Assembly (NCBI GenBank): GCA_028720145.1
Contig: JAQYLJ010000046.1
Coordinates: 1-38,949 of the forward strand
Length of the DNA stretch: 38,949 nucleotides
Direction of reading: 5' to 3'
Source of the DNA: Clostridia bacterium
GTDB taxonomy: Bacteria; Bacillota; Clostridia; Oscillospirales; CAG-272
Shown here piece by piece: positions 1-7,253 of this stretch. The number at the start of each line of letters is the position of its first letter. The first letter of the stretch is position 1. The notes under the pieces are model-generated. The model had not been told where the DNA came from, made no database searches, and was given only the letters and a program-made list of their open reading frames with translations. A program made the position numbers and the translations under genes.

Positions 1-113
1 ATGACGGGAAATACTTCCTGTATGTGAACGGCGGCGCGGATTCCAAACACCCCACGGAAGAGATCAAGGCACAGTGCACCGTCGTCAACGCTTGGAAAAA
101 AGCGAACCTGTAA
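1..113 (+). CDS. C-terminal end of an unrecognised protein (partial)
   Basis: An open frame (first full codon at position 3) enters from the left edge and ends at TAA 111-113, giving the last 36 residues of a protein (begins DGKYFLYVNGG, ends AWKKANL). It contains one Cys and no membrane segment. A strong intrinsic terminator about 95 bp downstream fits the end of a transcription unit. I do not recognise the family from this tail. The frame assignment rests on the absence of stops and ordinary-looking codons. Confidence 0.6.
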   Translation, partial: DGKYFLYVNGGADSKHPTEEIKAQCTVVNAWKKANL

Positions 114-206
114 GACGGTCGACACCTACATGACCGAACGCACAACAGGTTGTCTGTCGGGGAGTTAGAAACCCGGCGGTTAGCCCCCTCATGCGTCACG
201 GCTCAC

Positions 207-235
207 AAAAAAAGCGCCCATGCGGGCGCTTTTTT
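207..235 (+). terminator. Intrinsic terminator after the partial gene
   Basis: Perfect 6-bp GC stem GCGCCC-ATGC-GGGCGC (214-229), flanked by A-run 207-213 and T-run 230-235. The flanking A/T runs extend the stem and could let it work in both directions. The 114-206 stretch before it shows no gene I can support. Confidence 0.9.
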
Positions 236-278
236 CATTGGAATGACCGCAGGCGGGAGACTAAAACCGCGCGAACAC

Positions 279-307
279 TTGCAAAATACCGATAGGCATG
301 GTAGAAT
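279..307 (+). promoter_or_regulatory. Sigma-A-type promoter of the ABC/FtsX gene
   Basis: -35 TTGCAA (279-284), 17-nt spacer, -10 TAGAAT (302-307). Transcription would start near 314, about 45 nt upstream of the ATG at 359. Confidence 0.7.
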
Positions 308-318
308 GAAAAAAACGG

Positions 319-338
319 GATTCGTCTCAAAACGAATC
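319..338. promoter_or_regulatory. Inverted repeat in the 5' leader, candidate operator
   Basis: GATTCGT-N6-ACGAATC (319-325 / 332-338) is a perfect 7-bp inverted repeat. It lies just after the predicted transcription start and before the GGAGG ribosome binding site (349-353). Its position suits a repressor such as the TetR-family protein encoded downstream. Binding is inference. Confidence 0.5.
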
Positions 339-358
339 GCGAAAAAATGGAGGACAGT

Positions 359-3300
359 ATGCTATCCGTCAAACACCTTGTAAAAGTCTACAAGTCCAAG
401 GGCGGCGTCGAGGTGCGCGCGCTCGACGATGTGTCGGTCGACTTCCCCGAGACCGGTATGGTATTTCTGCTCGGTAAGAGCGGTTCCGGTAAATCGACCC
501 TTCTGAACATGGCGGGCGGTCTCGATACCCCCGACAGCGGTGAAATCATCGTCCGTGGGAGAAGCAGTAAAGACTTCACACAGCAGGATTTCGACAGTTA
601 CCGCAACACCTTTGTGGGTTTCATTTTCCAGGAATACAATATCTTGAACGAGTTCAATGTCGAGCAGAATATCGCGCTCGCGTTGCAACTTCAAGGGAAG
701 AAGAACGATAAAGCCGCCGTCGATGCGCTGCTCGAACAGGTCGACCTCGAAGGGCTCGGCAAGAGAAAACCGAACACCCTCTCGGGCGGTCAGAAACAGA
801 GAATCGCGATTGCCCGCGCCCTGATCAAGGAGCCGGAAATCATTATGGCAGACGAGCCGACCGGCGCGCTCGACAGCCGCACGGGACAGCAGGTTTTTGA
901 GACCCTGAAAAAGCTCTCCGCCACCAAACTGGTGATCGTCGTCTCTCACGACCGCGACTTCGCGGAGAAGTTCGGGGACCGTATCATCGAGCTAAAAGAC
1001 GGGAAGATTCTGTCGGATACCACCAAAGAGTATCTCGCCCCCGTCGCGAACGACGATAATATCAGCTATATCGGCGGCGATACCGTCAGAATCAAGGACT
1101 TGTCCAGGCTATCGGACGAGGACATCAAGGAAGTGCTCACAAAGATGCGCGCGAGCGGCGGGGAAGGCATCATTTCCTTTAACGCCGAGGATGTGCCGCA
1201 TATCAAGGAAGCGTGCAGAATCAGCGACGACGGATGCAAAGAGTGCTTTGAAGATACCGATACCGAGAAAATAGCCGCCGAGCGCAAGCAGTATGACGGC
1301 AAGCAGACCAAGTTCATCAAGTCCCGCCTGCCGGGCAAGCACGCGATGAAGATCGGGTTCAGCGGACTCAAAACCAAGCCGATTCGTCTGCTGTTCACCA
1401 TTTTGCTGTGCGTGGTCGCGTTCACCATGTTCGGGGTTCTCTCCACCATGATGGCGTTCAACCCGGGGTACACGATGGCGAAGGCACTGGAAGGCTCCAA
1501 TTACGACAATATCGCCCTGCTCAAAGAGTACGCCTATATCTACCGCTCTTATGAAATCGATGCCGAAGGGAATAAGACCCTCGACTATGAGGATAAAGAC
1601 GGTTACAGTAAATTCCCCACCCGATTCGGCGTCGAGGAGCTCGCCACTTTGAACAACAACAGCCACGGGCTGACTTTTGCGGGTGTATTCGATTACTCGA
1701 CCTACAACAAAGACCAAAACGGCTATGTCTATCGCAGCAGAAACGGTGATTTGGACTTCCGCTCGAGCGTTGGTGTCATCTCGGCAAACGACTACTATAC
1801 GACCCAGCTCTGCGGGTTCACCGACTGCGGCGCGGATGTGCTGAATCGGTTCGGGTTCACCATCATCGCGGGTGCCTACCCGACTGCGAATAACCAGGTG
1901 ATGCTCTCGGAATATATGTATGAGGTCATCAAGGCATACGGGCTCAATGTAGGCGGCACCGTGCAGCAGATTTCTTCCCCGAACGATCTCGTCGGAAAAG
2001 AGATCTCCATTCGCGACATCACCTTCGAGGTGTCCGGGGTTGTCCAAATCCCGGGGAGTCTCTCCGCCTACGATTCTCTGAAACCCCAGGCAGACGGCTC
2101 CAAACCCAACCGCTCGCCTCAGGAGGAAAAAGAGTACAACAAACTGAAAGAAGAGTTCTCGGACTATCTCTCGAACAGTTTCCACACCGTCGCATTCGTC
2201 TCGGACGGCTTCTATGAGGCGAATAAGAGTAATTTCATCTCCTCGTCGGGGTCGACGGGCGTGTATCCGAACGGGTACGGCAACGCGTATGTCCTCCCCT
2301 ATGAGACGATTTACCAATACAACTGGGAAACGGGCGAGTTTACGCTTTCGACCGAAGACCCGTTCATGTATGGCAGCAGCGTGTTTGTCGACAAGACCGT
2401 CAGGAGCAATCCCGAGACCTTCCTTCTTTGGGACATGAACGGGAACCCGATTGCCGCGTCTTCACTTACCCTGAACGAGTCGCAGGTCTATGTCAGTTTG
2501 TATGATGGTTCTGTGCGGGAAGTATGGAATGTTCTGCTTTTCGACAGTCTATGGGGAGAAGACGACAACTACTATTCATACCTGCAATGGTATCTCATGA
2601 ATGTCGATGAAGCACGGTATGCTTCCGATGTCGCTTATGACATGATGTTGGAGATACAAGATAAATATAATCAACGCACGCTGACAAACGCCGATATGCC
2701 CATGCTGTTCTCTGCGCTAAATTGGTATCTCGACGATTACACCCCGAGAGCAGACGATGCCAATGCCCGTATGACGCAGAATCGGTGCCAAAAGATACTT
2801 TCCGCGGTATTCGCGGGCGACCGCAACAATCAGAAATGGACACTCGAGATTGCGGGTTGTTATGCGTTCGCCACAAAGGATTCCTACGGAAATGCCTATA
2901 TCATTTCCGAGAACCTGGATCAGACGCTCCGTCAGTCGGATATCCAAAATAACGGCGGGGTGACATGGGAGAGCGAATACGAGCCGCTAAACGGCTATAC
3001 GGAACCCGCCGATGCCAAGTACGATATGGTTCTGACCATTTCCGCGAACAGCGTCGAGCAGGTGAAGTACATGATGGCGGACCGTGAAGACGGCTCCTCG
3101 TACGCCATGACCAATGAGATCTACGAAGCGACGAGTTGGATGACCTCGATGATCAGCGATATGAAACTCGTCTTCCTCATCATCGGGTGTGTCGTCGGGG
3201 TGTTCGCCGCGCTGATGCTCTTCAACTTCATCACGGTCTCCATCTCCGCGAAGTCCAAGGAAATCGGGATTCTGCGTGCGGTCGGTGCGAGAGGGACGGA

Positions 3301-3559
3301 TGTATTCAAGATCTTCTTCTCGGAGTCCGGCTGTATCGCGGCGATCTGCTTCCTCATCTCGTCTGTTGCGTCCTATTTCGTCTGCAATATCATCAATAGT
3401 GAAACTGCGGATGTCATCAGCTTGAAACTGCTCGAATACGGTGTCTTGCAGATTGGGCTGATTCTCGTCATCTCTCTTGTGGTTTCGCTTTTGGCGACCC
3501 TGATTCCCGTATACCTCGCGGCACGTAAGTCGCCGGTCGAGAGCATCCGCTCCCTGTAA
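359..3559 (+). CDS. ABC transporter: fused ATPase and FtsX-type permease
   Basis: A 1066-residue fusion of a MacB/LolD-type ATPase (about 1-235) with an FtsX-like permease. The ATPase has Walker A GKSGSGKST, signature LSGGQKQR, Walker B IIMADEP followed by TGALD, and H-loop VSHDRDF. After a linker comes one membrane helix (about 341-365), a large extracytoplasmic domain of about 570 residues rich in Tyr/Asn/Asp, then three helices (about 935-960, 987-1012, 1033-1055), ending with the family-typical SPVESIRSL. Such MacB/BceAB-like exporters mechanically couple ATP hydrolysis to moving peptides, antibiotics or lipoproteins rather than substrate flow through a pore. I chose ATG 359 because GGAGG lies 5 nt upstream; an in-frame ATG at 347 overlaps that site. 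The TetR-family gene 50 bp downstream suggests induction by an effector. The substrate cannot be told from sequence. Confidence 0.9.
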   Translation: MLSVKHLVKVYKSKGGVEVRALDDVSVDFPETGMVFLLGKSGSGKSTLLNMAGGLDTPDSGEIIVRGRSSKDFTQQDFDSYRNTFVGFIFQEYNILNEFNVEQNIALALQLQGKKNDKAAVDALLEQVDLEGLGKRKPNTLSGGQKQRIAIARALIKEPEIIMADEPTGALDSRTGQQVFETLKKLSATKLVIVVSHDRDFAEKFGDRIIELKDGKILSDTTKEYLAPVANDDNISYIGGDTVRIKDLSRLSDEDIKEVLTKMRASGGEGIISFNAEDVPHIKEACRISDDGCKECFEDTDTEKIAAERKQYDGKQTKFIKSRLPGKHAMKIGFSGLKTKPIRLLFTILLCVVAFTMFGVLSTMMAFNPGYTMAKALEGSNYDNIALLKEYAYIYRSYEIDAEGNKTLDYEDKDGYSKFPTRFGVEELATLNNNSHGLTFAGVFDYSTYNKDQNGYVYRSRNGDLDFRSSVGVISANDYYTTQLCGFTDCGADVLNRFGFTIIAGAYPTANNQVMLSEYMYEVIKAYGLNVGGTVQQISSPNDLVGKEISIRDITFEVSGVVQIPGSLSAYDSLKPQADGSKPNRSPQEEKEYNKLKEEFSDYLSNSFHTVAFVSDGFYEANKSNFISSSGSTGVYPNGYGNAYVLPYETIYQYNWETGEFTLSTEDPFMYGSSVFVDKTVRSNPETFLLWDMNGNPIAASSLTLNESQVYVSLYDGSVREVWNVLLFDSLWGEDDNYYSYLQWYLMNVDEARYASDVAYDMMLEIQDKYNQRTLTNADMPMLFSALNWYLDDYTPRADDANARMTQNRCQKILSAVFAGDRNNQKWTLEIAGCYAFATKDSYGNAYIISENLDQTLRQSDIQNNGGVTWESEYEPLNGYTEPADAKYDMVLTISANSVEQVKYMMADREDGSSYAMTNEIYEATSWMTSMISDMKLVFLIIGCVVGVFAALMLFNFITVSISAKSKEIGILRAVGARGTDVFKIFFSESGCIAAICFLISSVASYFVCNIINSETADVISLKLLEYGVLQIGLILVISLVVSLLATLIPVYLAARKSPVESIRSL

Positions 3560-3572
3560 GAGAAACACACGA

Positions 3573-3588
3573 TCCGTCATATGACGGA
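3573..3588. promoter_or_regulatory. 16-bp perfect palindrome before the TetR gene
   Basis: TCCGTCATATGACGGA is fully self-complementary and lies in the 50-bp gap between the transporter and the TetR gene, upstream of the AAGGAG ribosome binding site (3599-3604). It could be an autoregulatory operator or an mRNA hairpin. It has no T-run, so it is not an obvious terminator. Confidence 0.5.
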
Positions 3589-3609
3589 AAAACGGTCGAA
3601 GGAGACCTT

Positions 3610-4164
3610 ATGAAGCAAGCCGAGCGGCGGGGGAGGACCCGCAGGGAAATACAAGAGGCGTTTATGGCGCTCGTCTCCGAGCGCGGGTTTGACCGCGTGA
3701 CGGTGAAGGATATTTGCCTGCGCGCGGATATCAATCGGAATACCTTTTACCTCCACTATACCGATAAAGACACCTTGGCGAGCGCGATTGTCGACCGCTT
3801 AATAGCGACGCAGGCGGGCGGCGTCATTGAAGAAGCGACGCATATGTCGCGCTCCGCCCCCGAAAAGACCGAACAAATCGTGAAAAATGTGCTCTCCATG
3901 CTCGAAGAGGAGCGACAGTTCTATCAGGTGTTTTTCACCGACGAGGGACTGTCGCGCCATCTCCGCCCCCTGCGGCAACTCGCGTATCGCATGATGGTGG
4001 CGAGCGCGTCCGCCCCCATCTCGCCCGTCGCAGTCGACTTCGTCATCGGCGGGATGGAGGGTGTCCTTACCTCTTATCTGGACGGTAAAATCGGCACCGC
4101 CGATGAGGTCGCGCCGAAACTCGCGCGCCTTCTCACCAGCAGTTTTACCGAACTCGCTCCGTGA
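3610..4164 (+). CDS. TetR/AcrR-family transcriptional regulator
   Basis: 184 residues. The N-terminal helix-turn-helix domain (about 10-60) has the TetR signature VTVKDICLRADINRNTFYLH followed by YTDKD. The rest is a helical ligand-binding/dimerisation domain. The start has AAGGAG 5 nt upstream. It is co-directional with the ABC/FtsX exporter and ends at an intrinsic terminator, so the two likely form one unit with the regulator controlling the exporter. The family usually represses until a small molecule binds. No effector can be inferred. Confidence 0.9.
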   Translation: MKQAERRGRTRREIQEAFMALVSERGFDRVTVKDICLRADINRNTFYLHYTDKDTLASAIVDRLIATQAGGVIEEATHMSRSAPEKTEQIVKNVLSMLEEERQFYQVFFTDEGLSRHLRPLRQLAYRMMVASASAPISPVAVDFVIGGMEGVLTSYLDGKIGTADEVAPKLARLLTSSFTELAP

Positions 4165-4186
4165 CTCTGACGCAAGATTTCAAACA

Positions 4187-4214
4187 AATGACCACCCGCT
4201 TTGCGGGTGGTTTT
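4187..4214 (+). terminator. Intrinsic terminator after the TetR gene
   Basis: Perfect 9-bp stem ACCACCCGC / GCGGGTGGT (4191-4199 / 4203-4211) with a TTT loop, then TTT. Confidence 0.9.
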
Positions 4215-4239
4215 CATTTGCGGGCATTACACCCTCTCA

Positions 4240-4400
4240 CCCGACTTCGTCGGGAGCTCTCCCAAAGGGCGAACCCGCGATTTAACGAAAATGTGACCGG
4301 CTATATTGTTTTGGTTCTGTGCCTGTCACAGTTACACAATCCCTCCGTCACGGCTAGCCGTGCCACCTCCCTTTACACAAGGGAGGCAGTGGGAGAGTGA
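4240..4400. repeat. GC-rich palindromic repeat, inverted copy
   Basis: 4341-4373 (starts CCCTCCGTCACGG, ends GCCACCTCCCTTT) is the reverse complement of the unit found twice at 4788-4873. It contains the imperfect palindrome TCACGGCTAGCCGTG. A separate small hairpin CCCGAC-TTC-GTCGGG lies at 4240-4254, and 4374-4400 adds a further purine-rich arm. No ORF with a credible ribosome binding site occurs in 4215-4998. Confidence 0.65.
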
Positions 4401-4422
4401 TGCGGTAAGATAATTCCTTATC

Positions 4423-4447
4423 GTAGGGCGGGGGCTTGCTCCCGCCG
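4423..4447 (+). repeat. Solitary copy of a 25-bp terminal repeat
   Basis: Identical to the left terminal repeat of the element at 4614-4758 (begins GTAGGGCGGGGGCTTGCT), in the same orientation, directly before the 24-bp array. It looks like a fragment or solo end of the same element family. Confidence 0.6.
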
Positions 4448-4451
4448 CAAG

Positions 4452-4596
4452 GTGAAGTTTTCCGCTTTGCGGAAAGTGAAGTTTCGTCTTGCGACGAAGT
4501 GAAGTTTTCCGCTTTGCGGAAAGTGAAGTTCTGTCTCACAACTAATGTGACGCTGCGGCGTGCTACGCCGCGGTGAAGTTTCGTCTTGCAACGAAG
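4452..4596. repeat. Tandem array of 24-bp hairpin units
   Basis: Six consecutive units of about 24 bp, each starting GTGAAGTT or GTGACG and followed by a short inverted repeat: 4452-4475, 4476-4498, 4499-4522, 4523-4546 (degenerate), 4547-4572 (different hairpin, CGGCG-based) and 4573-4596. Units 1 and 3 are identical; units 2 and 6 differ by about one base. The constant head and varying hairpin arms (TTCCGC/GCGGAA, TTCGTC/GACGAA) show compensatory change. Confidence 0.75.
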
Positions 4597-4613
4597 AAAG
4601 TCAATCTCTCATT

Positions 4614-4758
4614 GTAGGGCGGGGGCTTGCTCCCGCCGCCTCTCTGATGAAATACAGATGCGCAAGGGTATGGTGATGCACGAATCATCATTCTGGAATC
4701 TTGCCGAATTTGGAAGATTCATTTCATTTGTTTCGGCGGCAGCAAGCCCCCGCCCTAC
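4614..4758. mobile_element. MITE-like non-coding element with 25-bp inverted ends
   Basis: The ends 4614-4638 and 4734-4758 are inverted repeats of 25 bp with one mismatch (outer bases GTAGGGCGGGGGCTTGCT). The 95-bp interior is AT-richer, has no ORF, and contains a nested ATGAAAT / ATTTCAT pair. Size, terminal repeats and lack of coding capacity suit a miniature inverted-repeat element. I could not identify a clear target-site duplication. Confidence 0.6.
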
Positions 4759-4787
4759 AGCTCTCGCTGTTCATTGCCTCTCACTTT

Positions 4788-4873
4788 GGGAGAGGTGGCA
4801 CGCGTAAGCGTGACGGAGAGGGTAGTGCCTCCATCCGAGAGGGAGGTGGCACGGCGGAGCCGTGACGGAAGGA
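4788..4873 (+). repeat. Two direct copies of a GGTGGCAC-GTGACGG palindrome
   Basis: Copies at about 4788-4822 and 4838-4873 share GAGGTGGCACG, a short variable loop region and CGTGACGGA. The arms GGCACG/CGTGAC form hairpins. A third, inverted copy lies at 4341-4373. With the array and the MITE-like element they make the 4.2-4.9 kb interval an intergenic repeat sink. Confidence 0.65.
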
Positions 4874-4961
4874 GCCGGCGTCTCGCGGTATTTTGGTTTT
4901 TCCCATCCTTTGAAATTGCTTTTTGCCATAATAGTCCCGCGTAGTCTTGGAAAAAATACAA

Positions 4962-4990
4962 AAAACCTGTGCCGAGGCACAGGTTTTCGT
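4962..4990 (-). terminator. Intrinsic terminator of the potABCD operon
   Basis: Stem ACCTGTGCC / GGCACAGGT (4965-4973 / 4976-4984) with flanking A/T runs, 9 bp past the potD stop on the minus strand. The A-run on the plus strand gives the T-run after the stem. Confidence 0.9.
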
Positions 4991-4998
4991 TTTATTGT

Positions 4999-6435
4999 TT
5001 ATTCGGAGGTTTTCTCTTCCGCAGACTCGCTTGCCCCATCGGGCGTCGGCTCTTTCTTCGGAGCTGTCTCTTTCGGAGAAGCGGGTTCTTTCACGGGAGC
5101 CGTCTCTTTTGCGGGAGCCGCCCCGTCGGATGCGGTGTGCAGGAAGTAATCCTTCATGCGCTTTTTCTTCATGACCGTCGTGGTGACGATGAGCGTGACG
5201 GCACCGATGACGATGAGCGCGGCGGTTACATGAATCCAGACCTCGATGGAGTTCTCGGTTTTGAGGTTCTCCCAAAGCATGTTCACATACGCCTGCATCT
5301 CGGGGGTGAAATCGTGGTACGCGGGGTCGATCGGGTTGCCCGCCGCGTCTCGATAGCGGTCATTCACACCCTCGGAGCCGTAGAGGATCGCCATCCCGTC
5401 CTCGCCCATATACTCTTGGTAGGTCTCGTCCTCATAGACGAGTCGGTTCGGGCAGGCATAGCCGATATATTCGGCGTTTGCAATCGCCGCGTCGGAGGAG
5501 AGCATGAAGTTGATATACTCGATGGCGAGCTGCTTGTGCTGGGCGTTCGCGGGGATGCACATGGCATCGACAAAGACATTCGTGCCCTCGGCAGGGTAGT
5601 AGAACACGAGATCCTCGTTTTCCGCCACCATGGTGATATAGTCGCCCGCATAGTAGGTGCCGATGGCGGCGGAGCCGCTCTCCATCTTATTGTAGATTTC
5701 ATCGCTGACATAGCCCTGCACGAGCTCTTTCTGTTCGAGCAGTTTCTCGAAAGCTCTGTCCCAGTCGGCTTTGTCGTTCGAGTTCACATCGATGCCGAGC
5801 AGATATTGCGCGGTCGCGAAAGCGTCGCGGGGGTTATTGAATTGCAGAATTTTGCTTCTGTATTTCTCGTTCCAAAGCAGATCCCAGCTCTCGTCTGCGA
5901 CATCTTCTTCGTCCACCATGGCGGCGTTGTAGATGATGCCGACCATGCCGTAGGAATAGGCGACCGAGTAGACGTCCTCGGGGTCGTGGTACAACCCCTT
6001 GAAGTCCTCGTTGATATATTGGAAGTTCTCGACCGTTTCCGCAGGATTGAATGCGTAGAGCATCCCCTCGTTCGCCATCTTCTCAATCATGTAGTCAGAC
6101 GGGAAAATGACATCGTAGTTGCCCGCGCCGCTTTTGAGTTTGGCGTACATATCTTCGTTTGTGGCATAAGTGGAGTAATTGACTTTCACTTTCTGTCCGG
6201 TTTTCTCGAAGTAGTATTTCTCAAACTCGGCGTTGGTGTCATAGGAGCCCTCAAAGCCGTCGGAGATATATTCCCCCCAGTTGTAGACATTGAGGACGAG
6301 TGTCCCTGCGGGGACGACCACCTCTTCGCCCTCTTCTTCGTCCTCATCCTCGGTATTCCCGCAGGCGACGAGCGTGAAGAGCAGGGGCAGGAGCAAGAGA
6401 AGAGCGGTCAAAAGCGCAAAGATACGGTGTTTCAT
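4999..6435 (-). CDS. potD: Spermidine/putrescine-binding lipoprotein PotD with extra C-terminal membrane anchor
   Basis: 478 residues. A signal peptide with lipobox LVAC (Cys25) and an acidic linker lead into a PotD-type periplasmic-binding fold, recognisable from VYNWGEYIS, FPSDYMIEKM, SYGMVGIIYN and the C-terminal PNRLVYEDETYQ region. It captures polyamine for the PotABC importer. Unlike typical PotD, which ends after the binding fold, this one continues into a hydrophobic helix (about 399-421), the basic stop-transfer KKKRMK and a tail of about 50 residues rich in Lys, Glu, Pro and Ala, predicted cytoplasmic. The start overlaps the potC stop by 4 bp (ATGA), implying translational coupling. 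Last gene of the operon, followed at once by a terminator. Confidence 0.92.
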   Translation of the reverse strand: MKHRIFALLTALLLLLPLLFTLVACGNTEDEDEEEGEEVVVPAGTLVLNVYNWGEYISDGFEGSYDTNAEFEKYYFEKTGQKVKVNYSTYATNEDMYAKLKSGAGNYDVIFPSDYMIEKMANEGMLYAFNPAETVENFQYINEDFKGLYHDPEDVYSVAYSYGMVGIIYNAAMVDEEDVADESWDLLWNEKYRSKILQFNNPRDAFATAQYLLGIDVNSNDKADWDRAFEKLLEQKELVQGYVSDEIYNKMESGSAAIGTYYAGDYITMVAENEDLVFYYPAEGTNVFVDAMCIPANAQHKQLAIEYINFMLSSDAAIANAEYIGYACPNRLVYEDETYQEYMGEDGMAILYGSEGVNDRYRDAAGNPIDPAYHDFTPEMQAYVNMLWENLKTENSIEVWIHVTAALIVIGAVTLIVTTTVMKKKRMKDYFLHTASDGAAPAKETAPVKEPASPKETAPKKEPTPDGASESAEEKTSE

Positions 6436-7253
6436 GCCTTTTTCCCCTCTTTCCGTTTATTTTCCTTGGAAGCGCGCACATTCGAGAAGATCAGGAGGGC
6501 GAAGACCACTACGATGATCAGCGTGGAGAGTGCGTACATATCCGGGGTGACCTTCTTTTTCGTCATGGAGTAGATGAGAAGCGGGAGAGTCTGGAAACTC
6601 GAAGAGCCCACAAAGTAGGAGATCACGAAGTCGTCGAGCGACAGGGTGAACGCCAACACGAACCCCGAGAGAATCCCCGGCATAATGTTCGGAAGTTCCA
6701 CTTTGAAGAAGGACTGGAGCGGGGTGCATCCGAGGTCGAGCGCGGCTTCGGTGAGCGATTTCCCGAGCCCCTCAATCCGCGGGAGCACCGACAGAATGAC
6801 ATAGGGCAGGGAGAAGGTGGTATGGGCAATCAGCATATGCAGGAAACCCATATCATCGTAATTCAGTCCGAGAATGCCGACCACCGCGACAAAGAACAGC
6901 ATCATCGACATACCCGTGACGATATCCGGGTTCATCATCGGGATATTCGTGACCGAAATCACGGTGCGGCGGAAGAACTTGTTTCTCATGCGGTGAATCC
7001 CCGCTGCCGCGGCGGTGCCGATGACAGTCGCGAGGACCGCAGAGAGGATGGCGAGAATCAGGGTGTTCCGCAGGGCGACAAAGGTCTCGCTCGAACGGAA
7101 AAGCTCCCGATACCACCGCAGGCTGAATCCCCCGAATTCCGCGGTGCTGTTCTCGGAGTTGAACGAGAAAAACACCAGGGTAATAATCGGAATGTAGAGA
7201 ATCCCGAAAATCAGCGTGAGATACACGCGGGAGAGATACTTTTTGGCTTTCAT
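6432..7253 (-). CDS. potC: Polyamine ABC transporter permease PotC
   Basis: 273 residues with about six membrane helices and the permease EAA loop EAALDLGCTPLQSFFKVELP, which contacts the ATPase. The opening pattern (YIPIITLVFFSFNS, then FSLRWYRELF) is typical of PotC/YdcV permeases. It shares its boundary bases with potB upstream and overlaps potD by 4 bp, so all are translated from one mRNA. Acts in the inner membrane as a heterodimer with PotB. Confidence 0.92.
   Translation of the reverse strand: MKAKKYLSRVYLTLIFGILYIPIITLVFFSFNSENSTAEFGGFSLRWYRELFRSSETFVALRNTLILAILSAVLATVIGTAAAAGIHRMRNKFFRRTVISVTNIPMMNPDIVTGMSMMLFFVAVVGILGLNYDDMGFLHMLIAHTTFSLPYVILSVLPRIEGLGKSLTEAALDLGCTPLQSFFKVELPNIMPGILSGFVLAFTLSLDDFVISYFVGSSSFQTLPLLIYSMTKKKVTPDMYALSTLIIVVVFALLIFSNVRASKENKRKEGKKA

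Noticed and set aside
113-206. Structured RNA between the first partial gene and its terminator
   Set aside because: A few GC pairings are possible, but no known RNA family pattern and no strong stem were found.
4452-4596. CRISPR array
   Set aside because: Units are directly adjacent with no unique spacers, and there are no cas genes.
4969-6573. 534-codon plus-strand ORF opposite potD, and similar long antisense ORFs at 19191-21983, 21884-24046 and 30736-33354
   Set aside because: Each lies antisense to a well-recognised gene, has unnatural composition (long His/Arg/Asp runs) and no ribosome site; they are by-products of GC-rich codon use.
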